Assembly: GCA_902800365.1 (NCBI GenBank)
Contig: CADCEF010000016.1
Span: 1 to 45,278, forward strand
DNA from: an uncultured Prevotella sp.
GTDB taxonomy: Bacteria; Bacteroidota; Bacteroidia; Bacteroidales; Bacteroidaceae
Direction: 5' to 3'
Length of the DNA stretch: 45,278 bases
Shown here one piece after another: positions 25,007 to 32,781 of this stretch; the first letter of the stretch is position 1; every line of letters begins with the position of its first letter. The position numbers and the translations under genes are program-made. Below the pieces are notes generated by a model, which did not search any database, was not told the origin of the DNA, and saw nothing but the letters and a program-made list of their open reading frames with translations.

Positions 25007-25633
25007 ATGAAAAAAATTCTTTTCGCAGTAGTGGCATGCTTAGCCCTTGGTTTCGCATCTTGTGGTAACAAGACTCAGGCTTCCGCCGAGGTTACCGATA
25101 GCGTAAGTGTTGATGCAGCTAATGTTGACGAGGCTGTAAGCCAGATCACCGCCGCACTCTCTGAGCAGATTGAGGCAAAGGATGCTACCAAACTTCAGGA
25201 GGTTCTTACCACCGTTCAGGAGAAGGTTAAGGAGTTCCTTACAACCAACCCCGAGCTTGCCAAGGAGTATGTAGCCAAAGTACAGGATTTCCTTAAGACC
25301 AACGCCGAGCAGATTAAGGCTTTTGCTGGCGATAACGCTGCTGTAACCGCTGCTGTAACCGCCATTACCGCTACTCCTGCCGAGACATTTGTCAACACAC
25401 TTGCTACCGCAGTAGGTGGTGTTCAGGATGCAGGTCAGGCCGCTGTAGATCAGACTGTTGAAGCAGCCAACGCTGCTGTAGAGGATGCCAAGAAGGCTGG
25501 TCAGGATGCTGTAGACAACACAAAGAAGGCCGCTGAGGACGCTGCAAAGGCAGCTCAGGAAGACGCCAAGAAGAAGGCTAACGAGGCCATCGACGCTGGT
25601 GCCGACAAGCTGAAGAAGGGCCTCGGCCTCTAA
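25007..25633 (+). CDS. Ala/Lys-rich helical lipoprotein of unknown function
   Basis: This 208-residue protein has a lipoprotein signal with lipobox FASC (C19). The mature part is rich in Ala, Lys, Asp, Glu and Val and should be almost entirely helical. The last 65 residues are a run of imperfect 7-11-residue repeats of the kind AAVEDAKKAGQDAVDNTKKA, similar in feel to LEA-like, apolipoprotein-like or YtxH-type helices. A coiled or amphipathic, surface- or periplasm-exposed rod attached by its lipid is likely. I do not recognise a catalytic domain. It is a single gene with its own promoter and a weak hairpin after the stop. Confidence 0.85.
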   Translation: MKKILFAVVACLALGFASCGNKTQASAEVTDSVSVDAANVDEAVSQITAALSEQIEAKDATKLQEVLTTVQEKVKEFLTTNPELAKEYVAKVQDFLKTNAEQIKAFAGDNAAVTAAVTAITATPAETFVNTLATAVGGVQDAGQAAVDQTVEAANAAVEDAKKAGQDAVDNTKKAAEDAAKAAQEDAKKKANEAIDAGADKLKKGLGL

Positions 25634-25650
25634 TAATAAAGACTTTCGCC

Positions 25651-25672
25651 CCCTGAGCTTATCTTAGGGTTT
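25651..25672. terminator. Possible weak bidirectional terminator hairpin
   Basis: CCCTGAG (25651-25657) can pair with CTTAGGG (25663-25669) around a 5-nt loop, using one G-T pair, followed on the plus strand by only TTT. It lies between convergent genes (lipoprotein stop at 25633, exonuclease stop at 25671). The short stem and T-run make this tentative. Confidence 0.35.
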
Positions 25673-26420
25673 ATCGAAGGGTCAGCTCTACTGGGCAGTG
25701 ATCGCTGCCCAGTATTTCTGTATGTATACGGGCATCGTTCATCTTCTCCCGCAGACGGTCGCTAATCACAAAGTAGTCAATACGCCACCCTGCGTTCTTC
25801 TGTCGAGCCTGGAATCTGTAGCTCCACCACGAGTACGTCACCTGCTCAGGATACTTAAAGCGGAACGAGTCGGTAAATCCTGAAGCCAGCAGCGTGCTGA
25901 ACTTCTCTCTCTCCTGGTCCGTAAAGCCGGCATTCATACGGTTTGTCTTCGGGTTCTTAAGGTCGATTTCCTCGTGGGCCACGTTCAGGTCACCACATAA
26001 TATCACAGGTTTCTTCTCATCAAGTCCCTTCAGATAGTTGCGGAAGTCGTCCTCCCACGTCATTCGGTAGTCAAGACGCTTCAAGCCGTCCTGCGAGTTT
26101 GGCGTGTAGCAGCACACCAGATAGAACTCCTCCATCTCCAGTGTAATCACGCGCCCCTCGTGGTCGTGCTCATCTATTCCTATGCCGTAGTTCACGCTAA
26201 GTGGTTTGTGCTTAGTAAATATTGCTGTGCCACTGTAACCTTTCTTCTCGGCATAGTTCCAATAGCTCTCGTAGCCAGGGAACTGCAAGTCAAGCTGTCC
26301 CGCCTGCATCTTTGTCTCCTGCAGACAGAAGAAGTCAGCGTCCAACTCACGGAAAGTATCACTAAATCCCTTTCCCTCACAAGCCCTAAGGCCGTTCACG
26401 TTCCAACTTATAAGTTTCAT
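25671..26420 (-). CDS. xth: Exodeoxyribonuclease III
   Basis: This 249-residue exonuclease/endonuclease/phosphatase-fold protein is an exonuclease III/AP endonuclease. The metal and catalytic motifs are complete: ISWNVNGLRA (N7), CLQETKMQ (E36), CGDLNVAHEEIDL, YSWWSYRFQARQKNAGWRID and GSDHCPVEL near the end. It cleaves abasic sites and removes 3' blocking groups in base-excision repair. The gene lies 30 bp after the small lipoprotein gene and is probably read from the same leftward glycogen operon or from an internal promoter I cannot see. Confidence 0.95.
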   Translation of the reverse strand: MKLISWNVNGLRACEGKGFSDTFRELDADFFCLQETKMQAGQLDLQFPGYESYWNYAEKKGYSGTAIFTKHKPLSVNYGIGIDEHDHEGRVITLEMEEFYLVCCYTPNSQDGLKRLDYRMTWEDDFRNYLKGLDEKKPVILCGDLNVAHEEIDLKNPKTNRMNAGFTDQEREKFSTLLASGFTDSFRFKYPEQVTYSWWSYRFQARQKNAGWRIDYFVISDRLREKMNDARIHTEILGSDHCPVELTLR

Positions 26421-26450
26421 AATGCTAAATTTTTCCGTAAAATAAAAAAA

Positions 26451-26987
26451 TCATCTGAAGACGATGCGTTCGAGTAGAGTCTTCATGTTGTCGTACATAG
26501 CGGCATGAGTCTCCTCCATGGGGAGACGCTGTGGACCAGCCTTTAGTGTCATTATAAACATGCCGTCTTCGTACGGAGTGCCTACAGAAAGGATGATATT
26601 GGCATCGCTATCGGTGCGATCGTAAACAGAAAACACTCTACCGTATACTTCTACATCGGGACGATGCTTGCAGCCTTCCTTTTCACGCAGGGCGACATAT
26701 GCCTCGGGCTTGAGCTCAGGAGCCGTAGTGATATTTACCTCAGTATAAGGAGCTCTGCGGAGAATAAGCACACACGAATTGCCCATCATACCTGCATCGC
26801 CTGTACGCCAATCGGAAGGAACATCGATGGTATAGGCCTGACCTGTGAGAGCTTCGGCCTGCACTGTATCAGCAAGAACTTCGGGAGCGAAAACGCTACC
26901 CGAAGTTGCTTCTGCATGAGGTTGTTTTTTACCACCACAGCTAACTAACAAAGCTGCCATTGCGGCTAAGCAAAGAAACTTCTTCAT
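26451..26987 (-). CDS. Hypothetical lipoprotein
   Basis: This 178-residue protein has a lipoprotein signal (MKKFLCLAAMAALLVSCGGK, lipid Cys C17) and a mature part of about 160 residues with no domain I recognise. It contains YTIDVPSDWRTGDAGMMGNS and a second half of alternating hydrophobic strands (VEVYGRVFSVYDRTDSDANI), suggestive of a small beta-rich periplasmic fold such as those in PsbP/DUF1795-like proteins; that comparison is weak. Its ATG overlaps the stop of the GH57 gene by 4 bp, so it is translationally coupled to the glycogen genes. Confidence 0.8.
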   Translation of the reverse strand: MKKFLCLAAMAALLVSCGGKKQPHAEATSGSVFAPEVLADTVQAEALTGQAYTIDVPSDWRTGDAGMMGNSCVLILRRAPYTEVNITTAPELKPEAYVALREKEGCKHRPDVEVYGRVFSVYDRTDSDANIILSVGTPYEDGMFIMTLKAGPQRLPMEETHAAMYDNMKTLLERIVFR

Positions 26988-28381
26988 TTCTTTGCCTCGG
27001 CTTTCTTTGCTGGAGCTTTCTTAGCTGCAGGTTTCTTCTCTGCCGCAGGCTTTGCTGCTGCCTTCGACTTTTTCTTCTCGTTACCCTCCATCTTCTCGAT
27101 TCTTGCCTTGAGACGGGTAATCTCCTTATCCTTCATCTCAATTTCGTCGCCCTGGTTCTTGATGGTCGTCAGGAGTCCTTCGAGCTCGTCGTTATCGATG
27201 TCGAGTGGATAGAGAGCGTTTACACGATTGATGAAGTCGCCAAGAATATTCATATAGTTGGTGAAGGCATCAAACGGTCCGCTATAGATACCACGGTCTA
27301 GACCTACGTTAGAAGGCTTTGTGGTCATGAAGCGGAAGTTGTTAGAGGCCTGCAGATAATCCCAGTCCTGATTGATGCGGGGATCGTTAGCGATGCGGAG
27401 ACGATCGGCTACAGAATAGAGCTTGTTGAAAGCCTCGCGCTGCATAGCGTTACCCAGCCAGCAACTCGCGTCGCGCTCCTCGTCTACCCAAGAGAGTGTA
27501 TCGGGCACATCAAGCTGACTTACGCTCTTGCAAGCCTTGCAAATCTCGGTAGGTGTAGAGAAGGTTATACCCTTTTCCTTAGCCTGTGCGGGCAGAGCCT
27601 GGAGGAACTGAAGGATATTGCTCGACAATGGCTGAGCGATACCCAGAGCTGAGAGCTCCATGAAGATGTTGATAATCTGCTCCTCTTCTGGAAGGCGTGC
27701 AATGCGATCGATATAGGCATCGGCAAAGAGAGGATACCCCTCCCACTCTGAGTTGTTGAAGCGCAGAGAGATATCATCCGAAAGCTCGATATCGCGCAGC
27801 AACAGCTTCAGGTTTGGCGCCTGATTGCAGTGATATACATAGTGTGGCGACTTCCAACCGAGAACGTGCTTTGCACCCTCGGTGAGCATACCCTTGAAGC
27901 CCATAGAGGCAACCTGAGCACCGATGTCGTCGCTATAGATGAGCGATGAGTTACGAAGTACGGTTGGCTTCTTGCCGAACAGCTCCTCGATTTTAGCAAC
28001 CTGCTTCTTTACATCTGCAGCAAAGCTATCGGAATTGGCAAGTGATGACAAACCATGAGAGTAAGGCTCGGCTAGGAACTCTACGCAACCGGTTTCATTC
28101 ATAGCCTGCAACTTCTCAAGAACCTGAGGTGCATGCATCTCAAGCTGCTCGATACCTGTGCCCGATAGCGAAAAAGCTACCTTGAAGAACTTGCCGTGCT
28201 CGTTAATCATATCGTGCAGGGCATTGAGTGCAGGCATATAGCTGCGCTCGGCGATATCGGTGATGCTACGTTCGTTCTCGTAGTCGTCGTAGTAATAATG
28301 ATCGGTACCGATATCGAAGAAACGATAACGCTTCAGATGAATAATCTGATGTATCTCGAAATATAAACAAATTGTTTTCAT
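26984..28381 (-). CDS. Glycoside hydrolase family 57 protein, with altered active-site motifs and Lys/Ala-rich tail
   Basis: This 465-residue protein is GH57 by its N-terminus and by FRN-type context (LRNSSLIYSDDIG, GMLTEGAKHVLGW), which includes the expected nucleophile E168. However, the family's first motif HQP reads HQI (11-13). The general-acid motif, which in the usual alpha-amylase type reads FMDYETFGEHQ, is FMELSALGIAQ here (240-250), so the Asp is replaced by E242. I recall the same form in other Bacteroidales, so it may be a lineage-specific branch. A coiled segment (about 400-430) and a histone-like tail of Lys, Ala and Pro (about 431-465) end the protein. It sits with debranching enzyme and glycosyltransferase, so a role in glycogen turnover is likely, but catalysis is unproven. 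Confidence 0.85.
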   Translation of the reverse strand: MKTICLYFEIHQIIHLKRYRFFDIGTDHYYYDDYENERSITDIAERSYMPALNALHDMINEHGKFFKVAFSLSGTGIEQLEMHAPQVLEKLQAMNETGCVEFLAEPYSHGLSSLANSDSFAADVKKQVAKIEELFGKKPTVLRNSSLIYSDDIGAQVASMGFKGMLTEGAKHVLGWKSPHYVYHCNQAPNLKLLLRDIELSDDISLRFNNSEWEGYPLFADAYIDRIARLPEEEQIINIFMELSALGIAQPLSSNILQFLQALPAQAKEKGITFSTPTEICKACKSVSQLDVPDTLSWVDEERDASCWLGNAMQREAFNKLYSVADRLRIANDPRINQDWDYLQASNNFRFMTTKPSNVGLDRGIYSGPFDAFTNYMNILGDFINRVNALYPLDIDNDELEGLLTTIKNQGDEIEMKDKEITRLKARIEKMEGNEKKKSKAAAKPAAEKKPAAKKAPAKKAEAKK

Positions 28382-28420
28382 ACCTTTATTTACTATTTGT
28401 CAATTTACTATTTTACTATA

Positions 28421-29692
28421 TTATTGCTCCCAGCCGAGGGTGCGGCGATAGAGTGTGCGGATCCAGGTGCCTACCTTCTCCCATGTAATCTGGTCAACCT
28501 CGCGCTTACCCTCGTCCTTGAGGTAGTTGAAGAGCGAGTCGTTGTGACAGATAGAGTAGATGGCATCGGCAAGAGCGTGGATGTCCCAATAGTCAACCTT
28601 GATACAGTTGTCGAGAATCTCGGCACAACCACTCTGCTTAGAGATGATAGACGGGGTGCCGCACTGCATGGCCTCGAGGGGCGAGATACCGAATGGCTCG
28701 CTAACCGAAGGCATAACATATACATCGCTGGCCTTAAGGCACTCATAAACCTGCTTGCCGCGCATAAATCCAGGGAAGTGGAACCTATCGGCAATACCAC
28801 GCTCAGCAGCCAGCTGAATCATAGCGTCCATCATATCGCCCGAACCTGCCATACAGAAGCGGACGTTGCGGGTGCGATGAAGCACCATGTTGGCAGCCTC
28901 GACAAAGTACTCAGGACCCTTCTGCATGGTGATACGACCTAAGAAGGTAACCACCTTTTCCTTGTCGGTATGATCCGGACGTGGAATGTCCTGATACTCC
29001 TGTGGCAATGGGTAAACGGCATTGTGAACGGTGAAGCACTTGCGTGGATCCTGATGATACTGGTTGATAACCGTCTGGCGTGTCAACTCAGAAACACACA
29101 TGATGCAGTCGGCCCAGTCCATACCGTTCTTCTCGATAGAGTAAACAGTTGGGTTAACCTTACCACGCGAGCGGTCGAAGTCGGTTGCGTGTACGTGTAT
29201 GCACAGAGGCTTACCGCTAACCTGCTTTGCGTGAATACCAGCGGGGAAGGTGAGCCAGTCGTGAGCGTGAATGATATCAAACTCCTCTGCACGGGCCACC
29301 TGACCTGCGATAATAGAGTAATTATTAATCTCCTCGTGCAGATTGCCTGGATATCCACCGGCAAACTCCATTGCTCCGAGGTCGTTAACGTTCATATAAT
29401 TGAAATCGGCATAGATGTGTTCACGGAGCTTGAAATAGTAATCAGGATCCATGATATTACCCACGCGCTGCTTAACATAGTCGTAACTCACATCGCGATA
29501 GGCAATGGGCACAGCATTCATAGCCACGATACGACATGCATGCTGACTCTCATCGCCAAAGGGGTGAGGCAGGCAGAGCACCGTTTCGATATCGCCCTGA
29601 GCCTTCAAGCCCTCTGAGATACCATAGTTGGCAGTGGCAAGACCGCCGAATACGTGAGGAGGATACTCCCATCCAAACATTAAAACTTTCAT
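28421..29692 (-). CDS. GT4-family glycosyltransferase, glycogen-synthase-like
   Basis: This 423-residue GT-B glycosyltransferase begins MKVLMFGWEYPPHVFGGLAT, the donor/acceptor loop pattern of starch/glycogen synthases, and has HAHDWLTFPAGI in the N-domain. The C-domain shows VVTFLGRITMQKGPEYFVEA and the E-x7-E nucleotide-sugar signature (SEPFGISPLEAMQCG). It probably elongates alpha-1,4-glucan from a sugar nucleotide in the cytoplasm. It lies 12 bp after the debranching-enzyme gene and 39 bp before the GH57 gene, the usual Bacteroidetes glycogen order. Confidence 0.88.
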   Translation of the reverse strand: MKVLMFGWEYPPHVFGGLATANYGISEGLKAQGDIETVLCLPHPFGDESQHACRIVAMNAVPIAYRDVSYDYVKQRVGNIMDPDYYFKLREHIYADFNYMNVNDLGAMEFAGGYPGNLHEEINNYSIIAGQVARAEEFDIIHAHDWLTFPAGIHAKQVSGKPLCIHVHATDFDRSRGKVNPTVYSIEKNGMDWADCIMCVSELTRQTVINQYHQDPRKCFTVHNAVYPLPQEYQDIPRPDHTDKEKVVTFLGRITMQKGPEYFVEAANMVLHRTRNVRFCMAGSGDMMDAMIQLAAERGIADRFHFPGFMRGKQVYECLKASDVYVMPSVSEPFGISPLEAMQCGTPSIISKQSGCAEILDNCIKVDYWDIHALADAIYSICHNDSLFNYLKDEGKREVDQITWEKVGTWIRTLYRRTLGWEQ

Positions 29693-29704
29693 AGCTGGCC
29701 CTCC

Positions 29705-31654
29705 TTACTTTTGATATGAATACTTTTCCATCAACTTAAGCGTGCGCAGAATCTCGGCCACGTTCATAGCAAACGACATGGCTCCACGGCCGTGGAATGG
29801 CGGGTTACCATCGAATAGCTCAGAGATGGTGCCGATAGCGTGATAGTCCATCTCATCCTCATAACCCACCAGCTGGCGCTCGATGAAGCTAAGGCGCGAA
29901 CGCTTGTAGAGCTTGAGGCATGCCTCCATATAGAATCCGCCCAACCAAGGCCATGCGGTGCCCTGATGGTAGGCGTAATCGCGCTGAGTCTGCGGACCTA
30001 CATAGATAGGGTTATAACCACCACTCTTTGGTGAGAGCGAGCGGAGGCCCTTAGGTGTGAGCAACTCGCGCGTACATATATCTACAACACTCTTCATCTG
30101 CTGCTGGTTAAGCGGCGAGTAGTCGAATGCTACAGCAAAAATCATGTTAGGACGAACGCTCCAGTCCATCATATTGCCATCAACATAGTCGAGCAGATAG
30201 CCATACTCGTTGAGGAAGGTATCGATGAACGAATCCTTAACCTTAGCGGCTATAGCCTCTACGTTTTCAGCGCCCTTCACGTCGCCTTTCTCGGCAGCCA
30301 TTGATGCACAGAACTTAAGTGCATTATACCAAAGAGCGTTAAACTCTACGATGTAGCCCGAGCGTGGAACAACCGGCTTACCGTTGGCGGTAGAGTTCAT
30401 CCATGTAACGGCTTTGTCGCGACCATTTGAATAAAGGAGTCCGTTGTCGTCGAGACGCAGATTGGGGTGCTTGCCATCAAGGATAAACTTAATTATGTCC
30501 TGAAGCAGCTTTCCGTACATCTTGAAACACTTGTCGCGACCTACCTCCTTGGCGTACTGCTGCATGGCCCATACTGCCCACAGGGGCACATCCGGCTGTT
30601 CAATCTCGTATATCTTTCCCGATGTCGGCTTGTCAGACATAAATGCTCTGAGATCACGCTCAGCTGTCTTCATCACCTTCTCGAAATAGTCAATCTCACC
30701 GATGGCAAGTGTAAGTCCGGGCAGAGCGATAAATGTATCGCGTGCGCGGCACTTGAACCAAGGATATCCAGCCATAAGGTAGCGGTCCTTGTTCTTCTCC
30801 TTGCGGTGGAACTGGTGGGCGGCGGTAACCAGACAGTGATAGAAGTTATCACGTGGCACACGGTCGGCCACCTCGTCGTCGAAGAGTTTCTTCATTGCCG
30901 ATGGCTTAATGGCCGAAGTAGAAGCAGCAAAGATGATGCTCTCACCTTTCTTGATAGGCATCTCGAAATATCCGGGCACGTAGAGGTCCTCATTTGAGGC
31001 GTAACCACGCTCCTGCTCCTTAGGATACTCTATGCCGCGATACCAGTCGGGCATGAAGATAAACTCGTTCTTCTTCGAGAACTGCATGTAAAGGTCGGGA
31101 TATCCGGCATACATACAGGTCTTGATTCCATTATCAACAGCGCTGTACTCACGACTTGCTGTAGAGTTCTCGTGTGTAAACTGGCGAACGCTTCGGAATG
31201 CCAGGAACGGACGGAAACGCAGGGTAGTAGCAGAGTGTGCGTCGACCAAGGTATAACGGATAAGGATGCGATCTTCGTAATGCTGGAAGACTATCTCCTT
31301 CTTTAAAATAACACCACCAACACGATAAGTAGTAGTAGGCACTTCGGTGGCGTCGTACTCACGGATGTACTTGTGTCCGTTAGGACTGAAATTGTTGCCC
31401 TGATACTTGTGCAATCCGAGGTTGAACTCGGCTCCATGCTGTATTACCGTACAGTCGAGAGATGATAAGAGCACATGGTTCTCATCGTCTAACTCGGGTA
31501 CGGGAACTACCAGCAATCCGTGGTACTTTCGCGTATTGCAGTCTACAAGTGTAGAGCTGCTATAGGCGCCCGAACGGTTTGTTCGGAGGAACTCACGGCG
31601 GAGACTATCTTGCAGGTTAGTCATCACGGCTTTTTCTAAACGTAGGTAGCTCAT
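29705..31654 (-). CDS. Glycogen debranching enzyme (amylo-alpha-1,6-glucosidase, GH133 type)
   Basis: This 649-residue protein has the N-terminal beta-rich domain (FLRTNRSGAYSSSTLVDCNTR, KYHGLLVVP) and the C-terminal alpha/alpha-barrel glucosidase domain of bacterial glycogen debranching enzymes. Barrel motifs include YPWFKCRARDTFIALPGL, GYIVEFNALWYNAL, GTAWPWLGGFYMEA and ISELFDGNPPFHGRG with a conserved Glu. Where many homologues read TWMDA, this one reads TWMNS, an Asn for an Asp. It hydrolyses alpha-1,6 branches to release glucose. It is the first gene of a leftward operon with a near-consensus promoter about 50 bp upstream. Confidence 0.92.
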   Translation of the reverse strand: MSYLRLEKAVMTNLQDSLRREFLRTNRSGAYSSSTLVDCNTRKYHGLLVVPVPELDDENHVLLSSLDCTVIQHGAEFNLGLHKYQGNNFSPNGHKYIREYDATEVPTTTYRVGGVILKKEIVFQHYEDRILIRYTLVDAHSATTLRFRPFLAFRSVRQFTHENSTASREYSAVDNGIKTCMYAGYPDLYMQFSKKNEFIFMPDWYRGIEYPKEQERGYASNEDLYVPGYFEMPIKKGESIIFAASTSAIKPSAMKKLFDDEVADRVPRDNFYHCLVTAAHQFHRKEKNKDRYLMAGYPWFKCRARDTFIALPGLTLAIGEIDYFEKVMKTAERDLRAFMSDKPTSGKIYEIEQPDVPLWAVWAMQQYAKEVGRDKCFKMYGKLLQDIIKFILDGKHPNLRLDDNGLLYSNGRDKAVTWMNSTANGKPVVPRSGYIVEFNALWYNALKFCASMAAEKGDVKGAENVEAIAAKVKDSFIDTFLNEYGYLLDYVDGNMMDWSVRPNMIFAVAFDYSPLNQQQMKSVVDICTRELLTPKGLRSLSPKSGGYNPIYVGPQTQRDYAYHQGTAWPWLGGFYMEACLKLYKRSRLSFIERQLVGYEDEMDYHAIGTISELFDGNPPFHGRGAMSFAMNVAEILRTLKLMEKYSYQK

Positions 31655-31703
31655 AGTTCCTGTCTAAAAGGTATTATTTAGTGAATATTCAAGTTTGATT
31701 TTC

Positions 31704-31734
31704 CAAAGGTAGGCAAAAATCCCCATAGTACAAG
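31704..31734 (-). promoter_or_regulatory. Putative promoter of the glycogen operon
   Basis: On the minus strand: CTTG (31734-31731; one base off TTTG), a 19-bp spacer, then TACCTTTG (31711-31704), which matches TAnnTTTG. The leader to the debranching-enzyme ATG is about 50 bp. Confidence 0.65.
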
Positions 31735-31773
31735 GTTTTGCGTGGTATATTTAACAATTATTGATAATTAAAG

Positions 31774-31800
31774 AAAAAGGCTCGCATCGTTTGCGGGCCT
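31774..31800 (-). terminator. Rho-independent terminator after the lipid-kinase gene
   Basis: AGGCTCGCA (31778-31786) pairs with TGCGGGCCT (31792-31800) around a 5-nt loop, with one G-T pair. On the minus strand the stem is followed by a T-run (31778-31774, then CTT). It begins 7 bp after the stop of the leftward gene at 31807, so it closes the long region 4 transcript. Confidence 0.8.
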
Positions 31801-31806
31801 TAATTC

Positions 31807-32745
31807 TTAGCTTGGTATCAAAAAATTTACAACTTCTTGTTCCACGGTTATCTTGTACGAACCAACGGGTGTTTTCATCATTCGCCCGTCGATTCCAACG
31901 ATGGCTTTCTTGGCATATTCCACCTCAACCTCGCGTGTACGATAGGGGTGAACACTGCGGTGATTAAGGAATCGTCCAGCCACCAACAGCCACAAGCCCT
32001 CTATGAGCTGAACCACCTCTGGGTGATACACAACGCTCACGTCGAGCATACCGTTATATGGCACTGCATTAGGGGTTTGGCCGTATCCGGGACCAGAACC
32101 TATGCACACCGTCATCACCTTACGATCGATTACGTCGCTGTTTATTTTCAGCTTCATCTTATACTCCATGCGGTGGAACAGCATTACGAATACCGACACG
32201 ATGAAAGCAAGGGTGTGAGAGCCGAAGAGTCGGCGTGTCTGTCGGCGCAGATTCATAATGTCGGCAGTAAGTCCGATGTTAATACAATTCAAGAAATATC
32301 GGTGGCATTTGTCACCTTTCTTGTTTGTGTAACGGATGCAGCCCAAATCAATCTTTCGTATGCGGCGCTGTATCAGCCAATCTATGGTCTGTTCTATCTC
32401 GTCATCGTCAAAATCCCAAAACTTAGCGAAGTCGTTAAGCACACCGTTTGGTATAACGCCGAGTGCAATCTCGTCGCGCACGGCTTTCTCTTCCATCATA
32501 AGGCAGTTAACAGCGTCGTTAAGTGCCGAGTCGCCACCAACGATAACAATGGTCTTGTAGCCATTTGATATCATCATCTTTACCAGTCGTTCCACACTGT
32601 CGGCTGTCTCGCTCTGCACAAAGTCGTAAAGCACCTTGCGCTCGTCGAGCACCTTCTGTATCTTCTCCCAACGCTTGCGAGGGTTGAAGAGTAGTCCTGT
32701 CTTCGGGCAATAAAGTATGCCCCATCTTGTTGATTCTACTGCCAT
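31807..32745 (-). CDS. Diacylglycerol/sphingosine-kinase-family protein with altered nucleotide-binding motif
   Basis: This 312-residue protein has the DAGK catalytic-domain fold: TIVIVGGDSALNDAV (66-80) where active lipid kinases read GGDGTxxE, then IPNGVLNDFAKFW where they read PxGTxNDFAR. So the two glycine-rich motifs have changed in several positions, while the later parts (GPGYGQTPNAVPYNGMLDV and GIDGRMM) are kept. I recall similar sequences in other Bacteroidales, so it need not be inactive. The likely reaction is ATP-dependent phosphorylation of a lipid at the inner membrane. Four tandem heptamers lie upstream, between it and miaA; it is the last gene before the terminator. Confidence 0.82.
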   Translation of the reverse strand: MAVESTRWGILYCPKTGLLFNPRKRWEKIQKVLDERKVLYDFVQSETADSVERLVKMMISNGYKTIVIVGGDSALNDAVNCLMMEEKAVRDEIALGVIPNGVLNDFAKFWDFDDDEIEQTIDWLIQRRIRKIDLGCIRYTNKKGDKCHRYFLNCINIGLTADIMNLRRQTRRLFGSHTLAFIVSVFVMLFHRMEYKMKLKINSDVIDRKVMTVCIGSGPGYGQTPNAVPYNGMLDVSVVYHPEVVQLIEGLWLLVAGRFLNHRSVHPYRTREVEVEYAKKAIVGIDGRMMKTPVGSYKITVEQEVVNFLIPS

Positions 32746-32753
32746 CGGTATAT

Positions 32754-32781
32754 ATTAAACATTAAAGATTAAACATTAAAC
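32754..32781. repeat. Four tandem 7-bp repeats between miaA and the lipid-kinase gene
   Basis: The plus strand reads ATTAAAC, ATTAAAG, ATTAAAC, ATTAAAC in direct succession. The last unit overlaps the miaA stop codon (32776-32778). The array fills most of the 30-bp gap before the next gene, so a change of copy number would alter the distance between the coupled genes. Confidence 0.75.

Noticed and set aside
31837-32568. 243-residue open frame antisense to the lipid-kinase gene
   Set aside because: It is a shadow frame; the kinase on the opposite strand has clear motifs and a terminator just beyond its stop.
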